A DNA stretch of 41,908 nt from Prevotella sp. (GCA_022773825.1 JALFOF010000025.1:1-41908); one strand, 5' to 3'; shown: positions 1-10,904, counted from the first letter of the stretch. Program-made: numbers and translations. Notes: a model not told the origin generated them from the sequence alone.

Positions 1-3000
1 GAGATAAACCACGCGGGCGACGGCGGCCTTTACGCGGAGCTGATACGCAACCGCTCTTTCGAGGACAACGCCTCCACCGAGTACTGGTCTGCCACAGGCG
101 GGGCAGCCATCAGCCGCGGCACTGCCAGCCCCCTCAACGAGGCGCAGCAGGGCTATGCCGACGTCAGCTTCGCCGCCAAGGGCGACGCTGTGGTGAACAG
201 CGGCTTCTGGGGGATGAACATCGAGGCAGGGACAGACTACAAACTGTCGCTGTTTGTGAAGACAAACTCCAAGCTGACGCTCGCCATGAGGCTGCTCGAC
301 GACAGCAACAACACCATAGGCGAGACGACACTGACGGTCAGCGCAGGCAGCGCATGGCAGAAAAAGACCGCCACCATAACGGCAACAGGCTCCTGCAAGC
401 GCGGAAAGTTTGCCATAGCCAACGGCGCTACGGGTGCCGCCAGCTTCAGCATGGACGTCGTCAGCCTCTTCCCGCCGACCTTCAAAGGGCGTGAAAACGG
501 TTGCCGGCCAGACCTTGCGCAGAAGCTCGCCGACATGAAACCTGCCTTCATGCGCTTCCCCGGAGGGTGTTACATAGAGGGACAGTATGCCGACGGCGAC
601 CAGAACCGTTTTGAATGGAAGAAGACTATCGGCGGCATCGAGACAAGACCCGGTCACCGTAACGTGAACTGGAACTACCGCGTGAGCGACGGACTGGGCT
701 TCCACGAGATGCTGCAACTGTCGGAAGACCTCGGCGCGGAACCGCTGTTCGTGGTCAACGTGGGCCTTGGACACGGGTGGTATCAGCCTCTTGACGACCT
801 CGACGAATACATACAGGAGGCGCTGGACGCACTGGAATACGCCAACGGCGATGCGTCCACCAAGTACGGAGCCATGCGAATAGCAAACGGTCACGAAGCA
901 CCCTTCAACCTGAGGCTTATCGAGATAGGCAACGAGAACTATAACTTCTCGTCCACAAACAACAGCGACCAGAGCCTTGAATACGCCGAACGTTACTACA
1001 AGTTCTATCAGGCCATCAAGGCGGCGTACCCCGACGCGGTGTGCATAGGCAACGTGCAGTCGTGGGGCACCGACTCTCCCACGTGGCGTAACAGCTACCC
1101 CGTGGATGCCGTGGACGAGCACTACTACCGCTCACCGGCATGGTTCGTGAGCCAATACAACAAATACGACGGCTACAACCGTGCCACATCACCGAAGGTT
1201 TACGCCGGCGAATACGCCGTGACGCAAAACTTCGGCACCACGGGCAACCTCGCGGCGGCGCTGGGAGAGGCAGTGTATATGCAGGGAATGGAGAACAATT
1301 CCGACATCTGCATAATGGGAAGCTACGCGCCTATCTTCGTGAACGAGAACGACCAGAAGTGGAAGCCCGACATGATACGCTTCAATGCCAGCGAGAGCTA
1401 CGGCACACCGTCGTACTATGTGCAGAAGCTGATGCCCAACTACGTGGGCAAGGAGAACGTGAAATGGACCGAGACGGACAACAAACTCAACGTCCGCGCT
1501 AACTACGGTGGCATCAGCACGTGGCTCACAGCTGCCACCTTCGCCAACTACAAGGTGACGAAGGCTGACGGAACGACATACACCGCCAAGTTCAACGGTA
1601 CTGAAAACTGGACCAACGGCGGAGGCTCGTGGACGGAAAAGGGCGGCACACTGACGCAGTCGAGCACCTCAATGCAGGGACTTCTCTACACCAATGAGGC
1701 CATGGAGCTGGGCGAATATTACACCATAGAGGTGGATGCCACCAAGACAGCGGGCGCGGAGGGCTTCCTCATAGCCTTCAATTACAACGACAGCAAGAAC
1801 TACTGCTGGTGGAATCTCGGCGGCTGGGGTAACACACAGCATGCCGTTGAGGTGTGCAAGGACGGCACGAAAACAACCGTGGCAAGCACCGCCGGAAGCC
1901 TCGTGACGGGGCAGACGTACCACATAAAGATAGAGGTGGCGGGCTCATCGGTGAAGTGTTACCTCGACGGAGTGCTGAAACACTCCTTCAACCTGCCCAT
2001 GGAACGCCGCGTATATGTATCGTCAAGCATAGACGACGCTACGGGTAAGCTCTACGTGAAGATAGTGAACCCCAACGCCGAGGGGCAGAATACCACGCTG
2101 AACCTGAAGGGCTACCACACCACGGGCGGCAAGATGGTGCAGATGACAGCGGCGACTGACAAGGCGGAGAACACCACGGCAGACCCGTACGCCGTGGTAC
2201 CGACGGAGCAGGAGCTGGCGGTGAGCGGCAGCAAGATGCTCGTCACGATACCCGCATACTCGTTCAACATACTTGAGCTCAACGTGGCTGAAGGCGAGGA
2301 GGCAAGCAACGCGGTGGCAGTGCCCGAGGGAACGTACTATATATATAATAAGGAGGAGCAGGCATTCCTTGGCCGCGGTGCCGGATGGGGCACGCAAGCC
2401 ACATTGGAGAAGTTCGGCATACCCGTGGCAGTGACAACGGCTGGCAACGGCAACTACACGCTGCGCCACACCGATTTCACCGACAGGTTCATCGGCATCG
2501 ACGGCGATATATACACAGACAAGACGACCGCCTTCCCGATAAACTGGCAGTTCGTGCCGGCAAGCGACGGCCGAGTGAAGATATACAACGCCGAAACGGG
2601 CGCATACATCAAGGGCAACGCCATCGACGAGGGATGCGTCACCACCGACAGTGAGGCGCAAGCCACGGCGTTTGAGTTGCTTGACAAGACGAAATATGCC
2701 GCTATCATAGCGGAATACGACTCGCTTGCCAACATGACCGAAGGCACATTGAGCGTTGACATGAGCGACATGCTGGAGAATGCCACCATGGTAGACGGCG
2801 TGACGGGATGGGAATGTAAGGGCTACATAGGCAGCTACACCTACGAGGCGAAGAACCGCGCAGGGGTGAACGAGCTGTATGAGAAGTGCGGCACGCTGAA
2901 ACAGACCGTGAAAGGCCTTACGCCCAACGCGCTATACCGCTTCAAGCTCCAGGGATTTGTACGCAACACAAATACCAATATCTGCGTGGAGAACGCGCAA

Positions 3001-5073
3001 AACGGGCTTACCCTGAGCAACGCCTATATCTATGCCGGCAACAGCATGCACCGGTTTGCGGACTGGGCGAGCGAGCGCACAGACGATACAGAGCCTAACA
3101 CCATGGAGGCAGCAGCGGCATGCTTCAAAGAGGGCAAATACATGAACACGGTAATAGGACGCGCCGACAGCGAGGGCAACCTGACGGTAGGCTTGGAAAT
3201 GAGGCAACGGATACCAGGAAGCTGGCTGATATGGGGCGCGGCAACACTGGAGTTGTGCACCGAACCCGTGGACTATACTTCGTCAATAAGTAACCCGAGC
3301 TTCGAGAACGGCATGGAAGGATGGGATAACAACGGCATGCAGACGCAGAACAACACTGAACCTTCTGCCGCAAAGACTGGCACATACTACTGCGAACGCT
3401 GGACGAAGGCACCGGGATACCTGCCCGACGGATACGTGCAGCAGACGGTGACGGGACTTAAAGAGGGTACGTACAGGGTGACGGCGACGTGCCACGCAGA
3501 GAACCAGAGTGGCACACCAGCCACCGCGAGCGGCGTGTTCCTCTTCGCGGGAGAAGGTGCTACCGAGGTGAGCGCGACGGGAGAGTACTCCGCTACGGGC
3601 ACCGCAATAAACGGGGAGCTGACCATCGGCTTCAAGAGCGAGGGCACAAACGCGAACTGGATGACCGTGGACAACTTCAGACTGGAATGGATTGGCGAGG
3701 CGACGACGGGCTACAAGAAGGCGCTGGAGCAGTGGATAAGCAGGCTGGAGAACCTCATCGGCACGAAGAAGATACTCAACGACGAGCAGAAGCAGCAGGC
3801 ACAGCAGGTGATAACGACTGCCAACGCCGCGCAGACGCAGCAGGAACTGTCGGAGGCAATAGCCGCTGTGAAGGCAAAGTACGAGGAACTGGACGCATAC
3901 CGCATAGAGGTGGACCGCTCCACAGACCTCTACAAGGGCTATCTCTTCGCCTTCTTCCCCTCTAACAGCGATGAGAACCTGTACTACGCATACTCCGAAG
4001 ACGGCTTCAACTACACGGTGCTCAACGACGGGCAGCGCGTGATGGCGTCTGACACCGTGGCGATAAAGAAGGGAATACGTGACCCGCACATACTGCGCGG
4101 TGAGGACGGGAAGACCTTCTACATGGTGGCAACGGACATGAGGTGCGCCGAAGGCTGGGCAAGCAACCGCGGAATAGTGCTTTACAAGAGCACTGACCTC
4201 GTGCATTGGCAGCACTCTACCGTACACTTCCCTACCCGCTTCCCCGACGGATGGAGCAGCGTGACGCGAGTATGGGCACCAGAGGTAATATGGGACGCTA
4301 ACTACGACAACGGCGAAGGCAAGGCGAAGGGCAGGTATCTGATATACTTCTCTCTGCTGACAAGTGATGACGGCACCTGCAATTACGATAAGGTGTACTA
4401 CTGTTACGCTAACGATGACTTCACCGACCTGATGGACTACCCCGTGCATTTCTACGACCGCGGCTCGGCAACGATAGACGCTGACATCGTTTTCGATGAG
4501 GGCGACCAGCTCTACCACATGATATACAAGAACGAAGGGTCTGGCGGTATATGCCACGTAACGGCGGAACGCCTCACCCCAGAGCCAGGGCAACCGACGG
4601 GAAGTCAGTGGAGCGCACCGACGGGAACAGTGCAACAGACTAACGTGGCGGTAGAAGGCGGAGGCATATTCCGCCTCATAGGCGAGAACACATGGGTGGT
4701 AATGTACGACTGTTACGGCAGCGGATACTACCAGTTCTGCACCACCACCGACTGGAAGACGTTCACACTGAAGGCGCAAACGGCGACAAGCGGAGCGTTC
4801 ACACCACGCCATGGCACGGTGATGCCTATAACAGTGAAGGAGTATAACACGCTGATAAAGGCGTTTCCCACATCTGGACTGACGTCATGCAATATCGGTG
4901 ACGTGAACGGCGACAACATATTGACGGTGGCTGACGCCAACATGATGGCGAACTACTACGTCGGCACGCCGCAAACGGGCTTCAACCGCTTCGTGGCGGA
5001 TATGAACAACGACCTCGCTATCACCATTGCTGACGCCAATGAGGTAACCAACGCCTATCTGACAGCAGAATAA
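1..5073 (+). CDS. Multidomain arabinan/arabinoxylan enzyme: CBM-GH51-CBM-GH43-dockerin (5' end outside window)
   Basis: The reading frame is open from base 1, so the start and signal peptide lie upstream; 1690 codons are visible. The N-terminal part opens with an INHAGDGGLYAELIRNRSFE stretch typical of GH51 alpha-L-arabinofuranosidases, followed by a CBM4/9-like sandwich. The GH51 barrel has FMRFPGG, the acid/base Glu in IEIGNEN (nt 934-936) and the likely nucleophile Glu in YAGEYAV (nt 1210-1212). A lectin-like insert lies at about nt 1590-2060, before the GH51 C-terminal beta domain. Next come a beta-trefoil-like segment, galactose-binding-like modules, a helical FIVAR-like linker (about 3710-3910) and a GH43 five-blade domain with IRDPHIL (Asp at 4081), a second Asp at 4483 and Glu at 4534. 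It ends in a duplicated dockerin-like Ca site (about 4891-5070). Inferred role: removal of arabinose side chains and arabinan cleavage outside the cell or in the periplasm. Substrate and endo/exo mode cannot be told from sequence. Confidence 0.88.
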   Translation, partial: EINHAGDGGLYAELIRNRSFEDNASTEYWSATGGAAISRGTASPLNEAQQGYADVSFAAKGDAVVNSGFWGMNIEAGTDYKLSLFVKTNSKLTLAMRLLDDSNNTIGETTLTVSAGSAWQKKTATITATGSCKRGKFAIANGATGAASFSMDVVSLFPPTFKGRENGCRPDLAQKLADMKPAFMRFPGGCYIEGQYADGDQNRFEWKKTIGGIETRPGHRNVNWNYRVSDGLGFHEMLQLSEDLGAEPLFVVNVGLGHGWYQPLDDLDEYIQEALDALEYANGDASTKYGAMRIANGHEAPFNLRLIEIGNENYNFSSTNNSDQSLEYAERYYKFYQAIKAAYPDAVCIGNVQSWGTDSPTWRNSYPVDAVDEHYYRSPAWFVSQYNKYDGYNRATSPKVYAGEYAVTQNFGTTGNLAAALGEAVYMQGMENNSDICIMGSYAPIFVNENDQKWKPDMIRFNASESYGTPSYYVQKLMPNYVGKENVKWTETDNKLNVRANYGGISTWLTAATFANYKVTKADGTTYTAKFNGTENWTNGGGSWTEKGGTLTQSSTSMQGLLYTNEAMELGEYYTIEVDATKTAGAEGFLIAFNYNDSKNYCWWNLGGWGNTQHAVEVCKDGTKTTVASTAGSLVTGQTYHIKIEVAGSSVKCYLDGVLKHSFNLPMERRVYVSSSIDDATGKLYVKIVNPNAEGQNTTLNLKGYHTTGGKMVQMTAATDKAENTTADPYAVVPTEQELAVSGSKMLVTIPAYSFNILELNVAEGEEASNAVAVPEGTYYIYNKEEQAFLGRGAGWGTQATLEKFGIPVAVTTAGNGNYTLRHTDFTDRFIGIDGDIYTDKTTAFPINWQFVPASDGRVKIYNAETGAYIKGNAIDEGCVTTDSEAQATAFELLDKTKYAAIIAEYDSLANMTEGTLSVDMSDMLENATMVDGVTGWECKGYIGSYTYEAKNRAGVNELYEKCGTLKQTVKGLTPNALYRFKLQGFVRNTNTNICVENAQNGLTLSNAYIYAGNSMHRFADWASERTDDTEPNTMEAAAACFKEGKYMNTVIGRADSEGNLTVGLEMRQRIPGSWLIWGAATLELCTEPVDYTSSISNPSFENGMEGWDNNGMQTQNNTEPSAAKTGTYYCERWTKAPGYLPDGYVQQTVTGLKEGTYRVTATCHAENQSGTPATASGVFLFAGEGATEVSATGEYSATGTAINGELTIGFKSEGTNANWMTVDNFRLEWIGEATTGYKKALEQWISRLENLIGTKKILNDEQKQQAQQVITTANAAQTQQELSEAIAAVKAKYEELDAYRIEVDRSTDLYKGYLFAFFPSNSDENLYYAYSEDGFNYTVLNDGQRVMASDTVAIKKGIRDPHILRGEDGKTFYMVATDMRCAEGWASNRGIVLYKSTDLVHWQHSTVHFPTRFPDGWSSVTRVWAPEVIWDANYDNGEGKAKGRYLIYFSLLTSDDGTCNYDKVYYCYANDDFTDLMDYPVHFYDRGSATIDADIVFDEGDQLYHMIYKNEGSGGICHVTAERLTPEPGQPTGSQWSAPTGTVQQTNVAVEGGGIFRLIGENTWVVMYDCYGSGYYQFCTTTDWKTFTLKAQTATSGAFTPRHGTVMPITVKEYNTLIKAFPTSGLTSCNIGDVNGDNILTVADANMMANYYVGTPQTGFNRFVADMNNDLAITIADANEVTNAYLTAE

Positions 5074-5090
5074 TAGGACTCGAAACGAAT

Positions 5091-5142
5091 AAAAAAGACA
5101 CTCCCGCAGGCTCCTTATGGTAGTCTGCGGGAGTGTCTTTTT
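5091..5142. terminator. Bidirectional intrinsic terminator
   Basis: A perfect 13-bp stem (5097-5109 with 5125-5137) is flanked by A6 on the left and T5 on the right, so it can stop transcription from both sides. It sits between the convergent GH51/GH43 gene and the SNF2 helicase gene, whose stop codon touches the T-run. Confidence 0.93.
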
Positions 5143-8100
5143 CAGCCCTTTCGCACCATCTTCAGCAGGTCTTCGCCTGTGAGTTTGTGGCTCATGTCCG
5201 TGCTTTCGAGAACGTCCTGCGCAAGAGCCAGCTTGCGTTCGTGCAGCCGTTGTATCTTCTCCTCTATCGTTCCCTCGGCAATGAGGTGGTAAACGGTCAC
5301 CGACTGCTTCTGCCCTATACGGTGAACACGGTCTGTTGCCTGCGCCTCTATAGCGGGGTTCCACCACGGGTCGGTATGTATGACGTAGTTAGCGCGTGTA
5401 AGGTTCAGTCCCAAACCGCCCGCCTTGAGGGATATAAGGAACACGGGGCAGCTGCCATCCTGAAATTCCTGCACCAGTTTTTGGCGTGTTTTGAGGTCTA
5501 TTGAGCCGTCTATATATAGGTAAGGTATAGCGACAGCGTCCAATGCCTGCTTCACCAGGGCGAGATATGAGGTGAATTGCGAGAACACCAGCACGCCACC
5601 CTGCATTCTTCCCGATGCGTTGACGGTGAGACCTTCTATTATTGTCTGCAACAATTCTACCAGCGCGGTAATCTTTGAGCTTGTCTTCCCGCCGTTACCT
5701 TTCCTGCCTTCCTCCACGAGTCGCACGTCGCAGGCGCATTGTCGCAGCCTTGTTATCTCGGCAAGGGTATTCATCGACACCTTACCGTCACCCTCTGCTA
5801 TGAGCATTGCCTCCGCACGGCGGCGCAATACCTCGTAGATGAGCATCTCTTCCTCGCTCAATGTGACGTGCTGGTATATCTCCTCCTTCTCCGGAAGCTC
5901 CTTTGCCACCTTGTCCTTGGTACGCCTCAGCATGAAAGGCTTTATGAGTCTGTCCAGCTCTTTCTGCTGCCCTTTGTCGCCATTCTGCTCTATCGGCACG
6001 ATGAAACGGCGGCTGAAGTCCTCGAAAGCGCCCAGCAACCCGGGGTTAACAAACTGGAAGAGGTTCCACAACTCGCCGAGATGGTTCTGTATTGGCGTAC
6101 CCGTGAGCATGATACGGTTATCGCTTTTGAGCCGCATCGCTACCGCCGAGGTCTTTGCTCCGCGGTTCTTTATGATGTGAGCCTCATCAAGGCAGATGGT
6201 GTTCCAATGCTTTTTGACGAGAAAGTCCTTGACACTGAGCAGCAAGCCGTAAGTCACTATGACGACATCGCCTGCCGCCGCTGTCTCCACCACACTCTGG
6301 CGGTGCACCGAGAAGTTAAGGATGGTGACGCGGAGCGACGGTGCGAACTTGTCGAACTCCGTCTTCCAGTTTGGTGCCACGGATGCAGGAGCGACGACAA
6401 GCGCTGGTCCTTCCGCCGCCTTTGACAAGAGAAAGGCTATTGTCTGTATCGTCTTACCCAGTCCCATGTCGTCCGCAAGCAGCGCGCCAGCTCCCCATTT
6501 GTTGAGTCTCGACATCCATACGTACCCCTCTCTCTGGTAGTTTCTGAGCGTAGCGTTAAGCGTTTCGGGCACCTCTGGCGTGTACTGGCTCGCCGTCTTG
6601 ATGCGTTTCCGTATCTCTTTCAGCTCCTCGTCCTCCTCAAGGGTAAGCTCTCCGCAGAGAATGTCCGCCCCGAGCAGGGCAGCAGAGAACGGTGACATCT
6701 GCAGTTTGCCATGCGACCGTGAGGCGATGGCGTTGAGTTGGGCGAGCTGCCGGCGCAGCTTGTCGCTGAGAGCGATAAACTCTCCGTCGCTAAGTTTTAT
6801 GTATCGTCCCTTACTCTGGCTGACAAGGTCGAGCAGTTGCGCCATGGTCACCACCTTACCCGGCTCCAGTTCCACCGTTCCCTCTATCTCAAACCATCCG
6901 TTCTCGTTCTTTTTAATCACTCCTCCCCACGATGTAGTACTCCGAGCGCCAACCTTTATCTGCGTACCTTTCTGCCATTCGCAGGCTATACGGTCGGGAT
7001 TGTGCTGCGCATACTCCACAAGCGGCAGCAAGTCGTAGGCATCCACTATCACAGTGCCACCCACCGCCTTCGCATTCACGCCCACCGCATCGGCGAAATG
7101 CTTTAGGTTTTCCTTCTCAAGGCGTTTGTTACGCTGCACCCGGGTGTACTGATTGCCTTCCACACAGTCTATCACCACATCGTCGCCACTGCCTGGTTTG
7201 CATTTCTTGCGTCCGCCTTCGAGCGGCCTTACGAATATGCTGACGGCATATTCGCTCCTCCCGTTGGGGCGCATCTGCGTCACCAGCCGCGACTGTCCGT
7301 CAACGATTGGCATAGTACTGCCGCCCTCTATGAGGTCGCTGTTTACCTCTATCTTGCCTCCTATGCCTTTAAGGAACTCCCTCAGCTGCTCTTCCGCCTC
7401 CAAGGGGAAATGCCCTAACGCGAGCAGACGGCGGTAATAAGCCTGTTGCTGCTCCGTTATACGCACGAAACTGATGCTCGCCGCCTCCCTATGGACTATG
7501 GCAATGCCGTCCTCCACCTTATCAAGCGGCACGTTACTGCTTACGACGAAGCCGGAGGTAGTGCGTGTCAGGTTTATGTAAGGTATCTCCTCCGTCACCT
7601 CCACCAGCGTGTACGGCGCATAAGAACCTACATAAAGGCGGCTGTCACCCACCATTTCGGGCAGCACATACTTAACGTTGATGAAGGAATATTCCTCCCT
7701 TCCGAACCTTGCTGCGTTGGCAATGTCAATGTCCCGCTGCGTCATCTCACGCAGGGCGCAGTCGTAGAAGTCCGTCATGCTTGCCGCCTTACCCGCGCTC
7801 CACGCCCCGCTTTTAAGGACTGTCTGCACCTTCACGCTCACGCAAGGCGAGTCTATGCTGTTCAGAACGTACGCTATCCGCGACTTCTTCTCACCACTCT
7901 CCGCGGAAACCACATTCTTTCCTGTCAGCTCTTCGAGCACATTCTCCCACTCCTGCTTGTGGTATATGGAGGAAAGCAGTGTCTTCTTGCCATACACCGC
8001 GTCGGCCTTAGCCTGCGCTTCGGCATCCATCGGGATGTATTTGCGCATCTCGTGCCTGAGGATAAGCCATTGCAGCGGCTCTTCCCGCAACGGTACCTTG

Positions 8101-9173
8101 CCGACGTAACGGCACATCAGCCCGGCAAGGGCACGCTCCACGCTGTCCATATCGTTCAACAACTCGTCAAGAAGCCTCTCCAGTTTATTCCCCGTAGCCT
8201 TCTCAAAGAGTACATTAAACAACACCTTGCCTGACGCTGTAACCGCCTCGTCACGTGATTTCGCCACCCCCAACGCCCTCTTGTACCCGTCATCATCGGG
8301 CGTGAGATACGATATCAGCACGTAAAAGAAGTTTACTATGCTTAAGGGGAAATACAGTTGCTTCTTGGAGAAATGTCCATTGCGTTTGTTGTGCAACGCC
8401 AACGCCTTGCGATAGTGTTCCGCCGCCGCCTTGACATTGCCTTTGTAAGCCTCGGCAAGGGCGGCGATGACGCGGTGGTTCTTGTTGTCCGCCAACAGGT
8501 TCTGGGGCATTTCGCCGTAGGCAAAGTAGCTATACAGGTCGCACAGGCATAGAAAAGAACGCCTCAGGTCCTCAATATTGTTGGCCTTATAACTGCTGAT
8601 AAAAGAGCGGACGTATGATATGTCGATGACCTCTTGGTCAACAAACACCTTAATAAAGAACACATTCAGAAGTCCGAAGAAGTTATCCTTATTGAAAAGC
8701 ATAAGGAGCGGCGCGAAGCCAGGGTCGCATACAGCCGGAATGAAGGAAAGCAGGCCTGTGGATATGGCGTAGTCGTCTATCTCTTCCCACGCTATATCGC
8801 TGTAATCGCTGCTTATATACCTCCACAATATCCTCTGTACGCTTGTCGGCTTCATTGCCTTCGCCGCCTCCAGCACCCTTAGCGTCAGTTCTTTCTCCTT
8901 GCCGTAGAAGTATGTCATTGCCGGTATGAGGTATTCCTCTCTTACCAGATAGTCGGAAGTGTCGGTGCGCCAGTTGTAGCCACTGATACGCAGCAGTCCC
9001 TTGCTCTCCAGCCTTCCCAATGCCACTTTGAGGTCAACAAAGGGCTTTCCCGTCAGTGTGCCCATGACAGCCTTTACCTGTCTCGTATCGGCCCCTTGCG
9101 TACTGAACAGCGTATAGATAGCGAGCAGGTATTTATCATTATCTTTGAGGGATGGAAAGATATCGTCAATCAT
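5142..9173 (-). CDS. SNF2/Rad54-family DEAD/DEAH helicase-like ATPase
   Basis: A 1343-residue protein. The last third is a full SNF2 ATPase: Walker A in DDMGLGKTIQTIAF (about residue 899), DEAH box (about 995), LTGTPIQN (about 1021), and a helicase C lobe with the arginine-finger motif ATDRVHRIGQ (about 1280). The first 850 residues are not recognised; they look mainly helical at the start, then mixed, and may be a SWIM-less Bacteroidota-type N-terminal region. SNF2 proteins are DNA translocases that remodel protein-DNA or transcription complexes; the bacterial RapA/HepA group acts on RNA polymerase, but this protein's partner is unknown. It is the last gene of the minus-strand run, 33 bp after sufE, so co-transcription is likely. 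Confidence 0.88.
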   Translation of the reverse strand: MIDDIFPSLKDNDKYLLAIYTLFSTQGADTRQVKAVMGTLTGKPFVDLKVALGRLESKGLLRISGYNWRTDTSDYLVREEYLIPAMTYFYGKEKELTLRVLEAAKAMKPTSVQRILWRYISSDYSDIAWEEIDDYAISTGLLSFIPAVCDPGFAPLLMLFNKDNFFGLLNVFFIKVFVDQEVIDISYVRSFISSYKANNIEDLRRSFLCLCDLYSYFAYGEMPQNLLADNKNHRVIAALAEAYKGNVKAAAEHYRKALALHNKRNGHFSKKQLYFPLSIVNFFYVLISYLTPDDDGYKRALGVAKSRDEAVTASGKVLFNVLFEKATGNKLERLLDELLNDMDSVERALAGLMCRYVGKVPLREEPLQWLILRHEMRKYIPMDAEAQAKADAVYGKKTLLSSIYHKQEWENVLEELTGKNVVSAESGEKKSRIAYVLNSIDSPCVSVKVQTVLKSGAWSAGKAASMTDFYDCALREMTQRDIDIANAARFGREEYSFINVKYVLPEMVGDSRLYVGSYAPYTLVEVTEEIPYINLTRTTSGFVVSSNVPLDKVEDGIAIVHREAASISFVRITEQQQAYYRRLLALGHFPLEAEEQLREFLKGIGGKIEVNSDLIEGGSTMPIVDGQSRLVTQMRPNGRSEYAVSIFVRPLEGGRKKCKPGSGDDVVIDCVEGNQYTRVQRNKRLEKENLKHFADAVGVNAKAVGGTVIVDAYDLLPLVEYAQHNPDRIACEWQKGTQIKVGARSTTSWGGVIKKNENGWFEIEGTVELEPGKVVTMAQLLDLVSQSKGRYIKLSDGEFIALSDKLRRQLAQLNAIASRSHGKLQMSPFSAALLGADILCGELTLEEDEELKEIRKRIKTASQYTPEVPETLNATLRNYQREGYVWMSRLNKWGAGALLADDMGLGKTIQTIAFLLSKAAEGPALVVAPASVAPNWKTEFDKFAPSLRVTILNFSVHRQSVVETAAAGDVVIVTYGLLLSVKDFLVKKHWNTICLDEAHIIKNRGAKTSAVAMRLKSDNRIMLTGTPIQNHLGELWNLFQFVNPGLLGAFEDFSRRFIVPIEQNGDKGQQKELDRLIKPFMLRRTKDKVAKELPEKEEIYQHVTLSEEEMLIYEVLRRRAEAMLIAEGDGKVSMNTLAEITRLRQCACDVRLVEEGRKGNGGKTSSKITALVELLQTIIEGLTVNASGRMQGGVLVFSQFTSYLALVKQALDAVAIPYLYIDGSIDLKTRQKLVQEFQDGSCPVFLISLKAGGLGLNLTRANYVIHTDPWWNPAIEAQATDRVHRIGQKQSVTVYHLIAEGTIEEKIQRLHERKLALAQDVLESTDMSHKLTGEDLLKMVRKG

Positions 9174-9206
9174 TAAGCAATGTGATGTATTTGTGTAAAA
9201 AGGCGG

Positions 9207-9623
9207 TTACAGTGAATAAGCTATGGCGTATGCCTTGATACGCTTTACCATGGCGAGCAAACCGTTGGAGCGTGTGGGCGACAGGTGTTCCTTCAGCCCT
9301 ATCGCCTCAATGAAGTAGAGGTCGGCATCGAGTATCTCCTTCGGCGTATGCCCGGAGAGCACTCGTATCAGCAGTGCCACTATGCCCTTCACTATCAGCG
9401 CGTCGCTCTCGGCGGTGAATGTCAGCGTGCCGTCGTCCTCCTTGTCACACTGCACCCACACACGGCTTTGGCAACCGTCTATCAAGTTCTGCTCCGTCTT
9501 GTACTTTTCCTCAAGCGGTTCCTGCTCGCTGCCGAGGTCTATGAGCAGCTGGTACTTGTCCATCCAGTCGTCAAAGCCCTCAAATTCGGATATCACCTCA
9601 TCCTGTATCTCGTTTATCGTCAT
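9207..9623 (-). CDS. sufE: SufE-like cysteine desulfuration protein
   Basis: 138 residues, normal for SufE. The sulfur-accepting Cys lies in the conserved IDGCQSRVW context at about residue 51. Family knowledge: SufE accepts persulfide from the SufS desulfurase and passes it to the SufBCD scaffold for Fe-S cluster assembly in the cytosol. No other suf gene is in the window, so it works with proteins encoded elsewhere. It starts 12 bp after the U32 gene and lies 33 bp before the SNF2 gene, in a run that also holds nadA, a 4Fe-4S enzyme. Confidence 0.93.
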   Translation of the reverse strand: MTINEIQDEVISEFEGFDDWMDKYQLLIDLGSEQEPLEEKYKTEQNLIDGCQSRVWVQCDKEDDGTLTFTAESDALIVKGIVALLIRVLSGHTPKEILDADLYFIEAIGLKEHLSPTRSNGLLAMVKRIKAYAIAYSL

Positions 9624-9635
9624 CTTTTTCTACTT

Positions 9636-10904
9636 TTATACCTTTTCCAAAATAAAGAGCTTATCGCTCGGTCTCACCTTCCCCGGCACGGCAATGCTTA
9701 TGCGTTGCCCCTTTTTCGCCACGCTGACGGGCTTGAGGTCGAAGCGTATCTCCTCCACATTATCTATATACATAGCCCCGGTGGTGGGCCCCGTTATCAG
9801 CAGTTTGTCGCCAACCTTTATCTCGTGCGCCTCCACCTGGAACTCCGCCACACCTATCTTTGAGAAATACTTCACCGTCTTGGCGGCGTAAACCTTCTTC
9901 TCCGTGGCTTTCGAGCCGTAGGAATCGTTCCACTCCCCCAGCGTCTGCCCTTGGTAATATCCGTCCCAGAAGCCACGGTTGAACACGCGCGCGAGCCTCT
10001 CGTCCCATGCGTCCTTGGCATCCTCGGTGAAGTGGCGCGGCTCCTCCGCCCCCTCTTCCCTGTCTGCCAGCACGGCATTGATAGCCTCGCGGTAGCAGCG
10101 CACCACCGTGTCCACGTATTCCGCGCCACGCGCCCTGCCCTCAATCTTGAACACCCGCACGCCGGCATCCATCATTTTGTCGATGAAGCGTATGGTCTTC
10201 AAGTCCTTGGGCGACATGATATACTTGTTGTCCACCAGCAGTTCGTTGCCCGTCTCGGCATCCTTCACGTCGTACCCTCTGCGGCATATCTGCACGCACT
10301 CGCCGCGGTTGGCGGAGCGGTTGGCGTTATGCAGGGAGAGGTAGCACTTGCCCGATATAGCCATGCATAGCGCACCGTGGCAGAACATCTCTATGCGTAT
10401 GGGCTTGCCGCTCGGTCCGCAGATATTGTCCTCCACCGCCTGGCGGTGTATCTCCTTCACCTGCTCCATGCGAAGCTCGCGCGCCAGCACCACCACGTCG
10501 GCGAACTGGGCGTAGAAACGCAGTGCCTCGATGTTGGAGATGTTGAGCTGCGTGGACAGATGCACCTCCTGTCCCACCCTTGCGCAGTACATCATCACCG
10601 CCACGTCGGATGCTATCACCGCCGTGATGCCAGCCTCCTTGGCGGCATCCACTATCTGGTGCATCTGCTCTATGTCCTCGCCGTAGATTATGGTGTTGAC
10701 CGTAAGGTAGGTTTTTATGCCGTGACTGCCGCAGAGTGCGGCAATCTCCTTCAGGTCGGCAATGGTGAACGGCGCGGCGGAATGGGCGCGCATATTCAGC
10801 TTCTCTATGCCAAAATAGACGGAGTCCGCCCCTGCGTTGATGGCTGCGGCAAGGCTCTCGCGCGAGCCTACCGGCGCCATTATCTCATAGTCTAAAGCTC
10901 CCAT
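9636..10904 (-). CDS. trhP: Peptidase U32 family protein, TrhP (YegQ)-like tRNA hydroxylation protein
   Basis: 422 residues. The N-terminal U32 barrel begins [16 protein letters not shown] and carries [11 protein letters not shown] cysteine cluster lies in the segments [16 protein letters not shown] and [13 protein letters not shown], as in YegQ/TrhP proteins, and the [12 protein letters not shown] stretch is also typical of that branch. Despite the family name, characterised members of this branch take part in 5-hydroxyuridine formation at the tRNA wobble position and in E. coli depend on prephenate and on Fe-S biogenesis genes. The assignment to TrhP rather than the RlhA branch is inferred from length and the motifs. 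Its start overlaps the end of cysS by 13 bp (translational coupling), and sufE follows 12 bp downstream. Confidence 0.8.
   Translation of the reverse strand: MGALDYEIMAPVGSRESLAAAINAGADSVYFGIEKLNMRAHSAAPFTIADLKEIAALCGSHGIKTYLTVNTIIYGEDIEQMHQIVDAAKEAGITAVIASDVAVMMYCARVGQEVHLSTQLNISNIEALRFYAQFADVVVLARELRMEQVKEIHRQAVEDNICGPSGKPIRIEMFCHGALCMAISGKCYLSLHNANRSANRGECVQICRRGYDVKDAETGNELLVDNKYIMSPKDLKTIRFIDKMMDAGVRVFKIEGRARGAEYVDTVVRCYREAINAVLADREEGAEEPRHFTEDAKDAWDERLARVFNRGFWDGYYQGQTLGEWNDSYGSKATEKKVYAAKTVKYFSKIGVAEFQVEAHEIKVGDKLLITGPTTGAMYIDNVEEIRFDLKPVSVAKKGQRISIAVPGKVRPSDKLFILEKV

Noticed and set aside
3283..4812. 509-codon open frame on the minus strand inside the GH51/GH43 gene
   Set aside because: It is an antisense shadow of a GC-rich coding sequence whose plus-strand frame has clear GH43 motifs; the translation has no family features.
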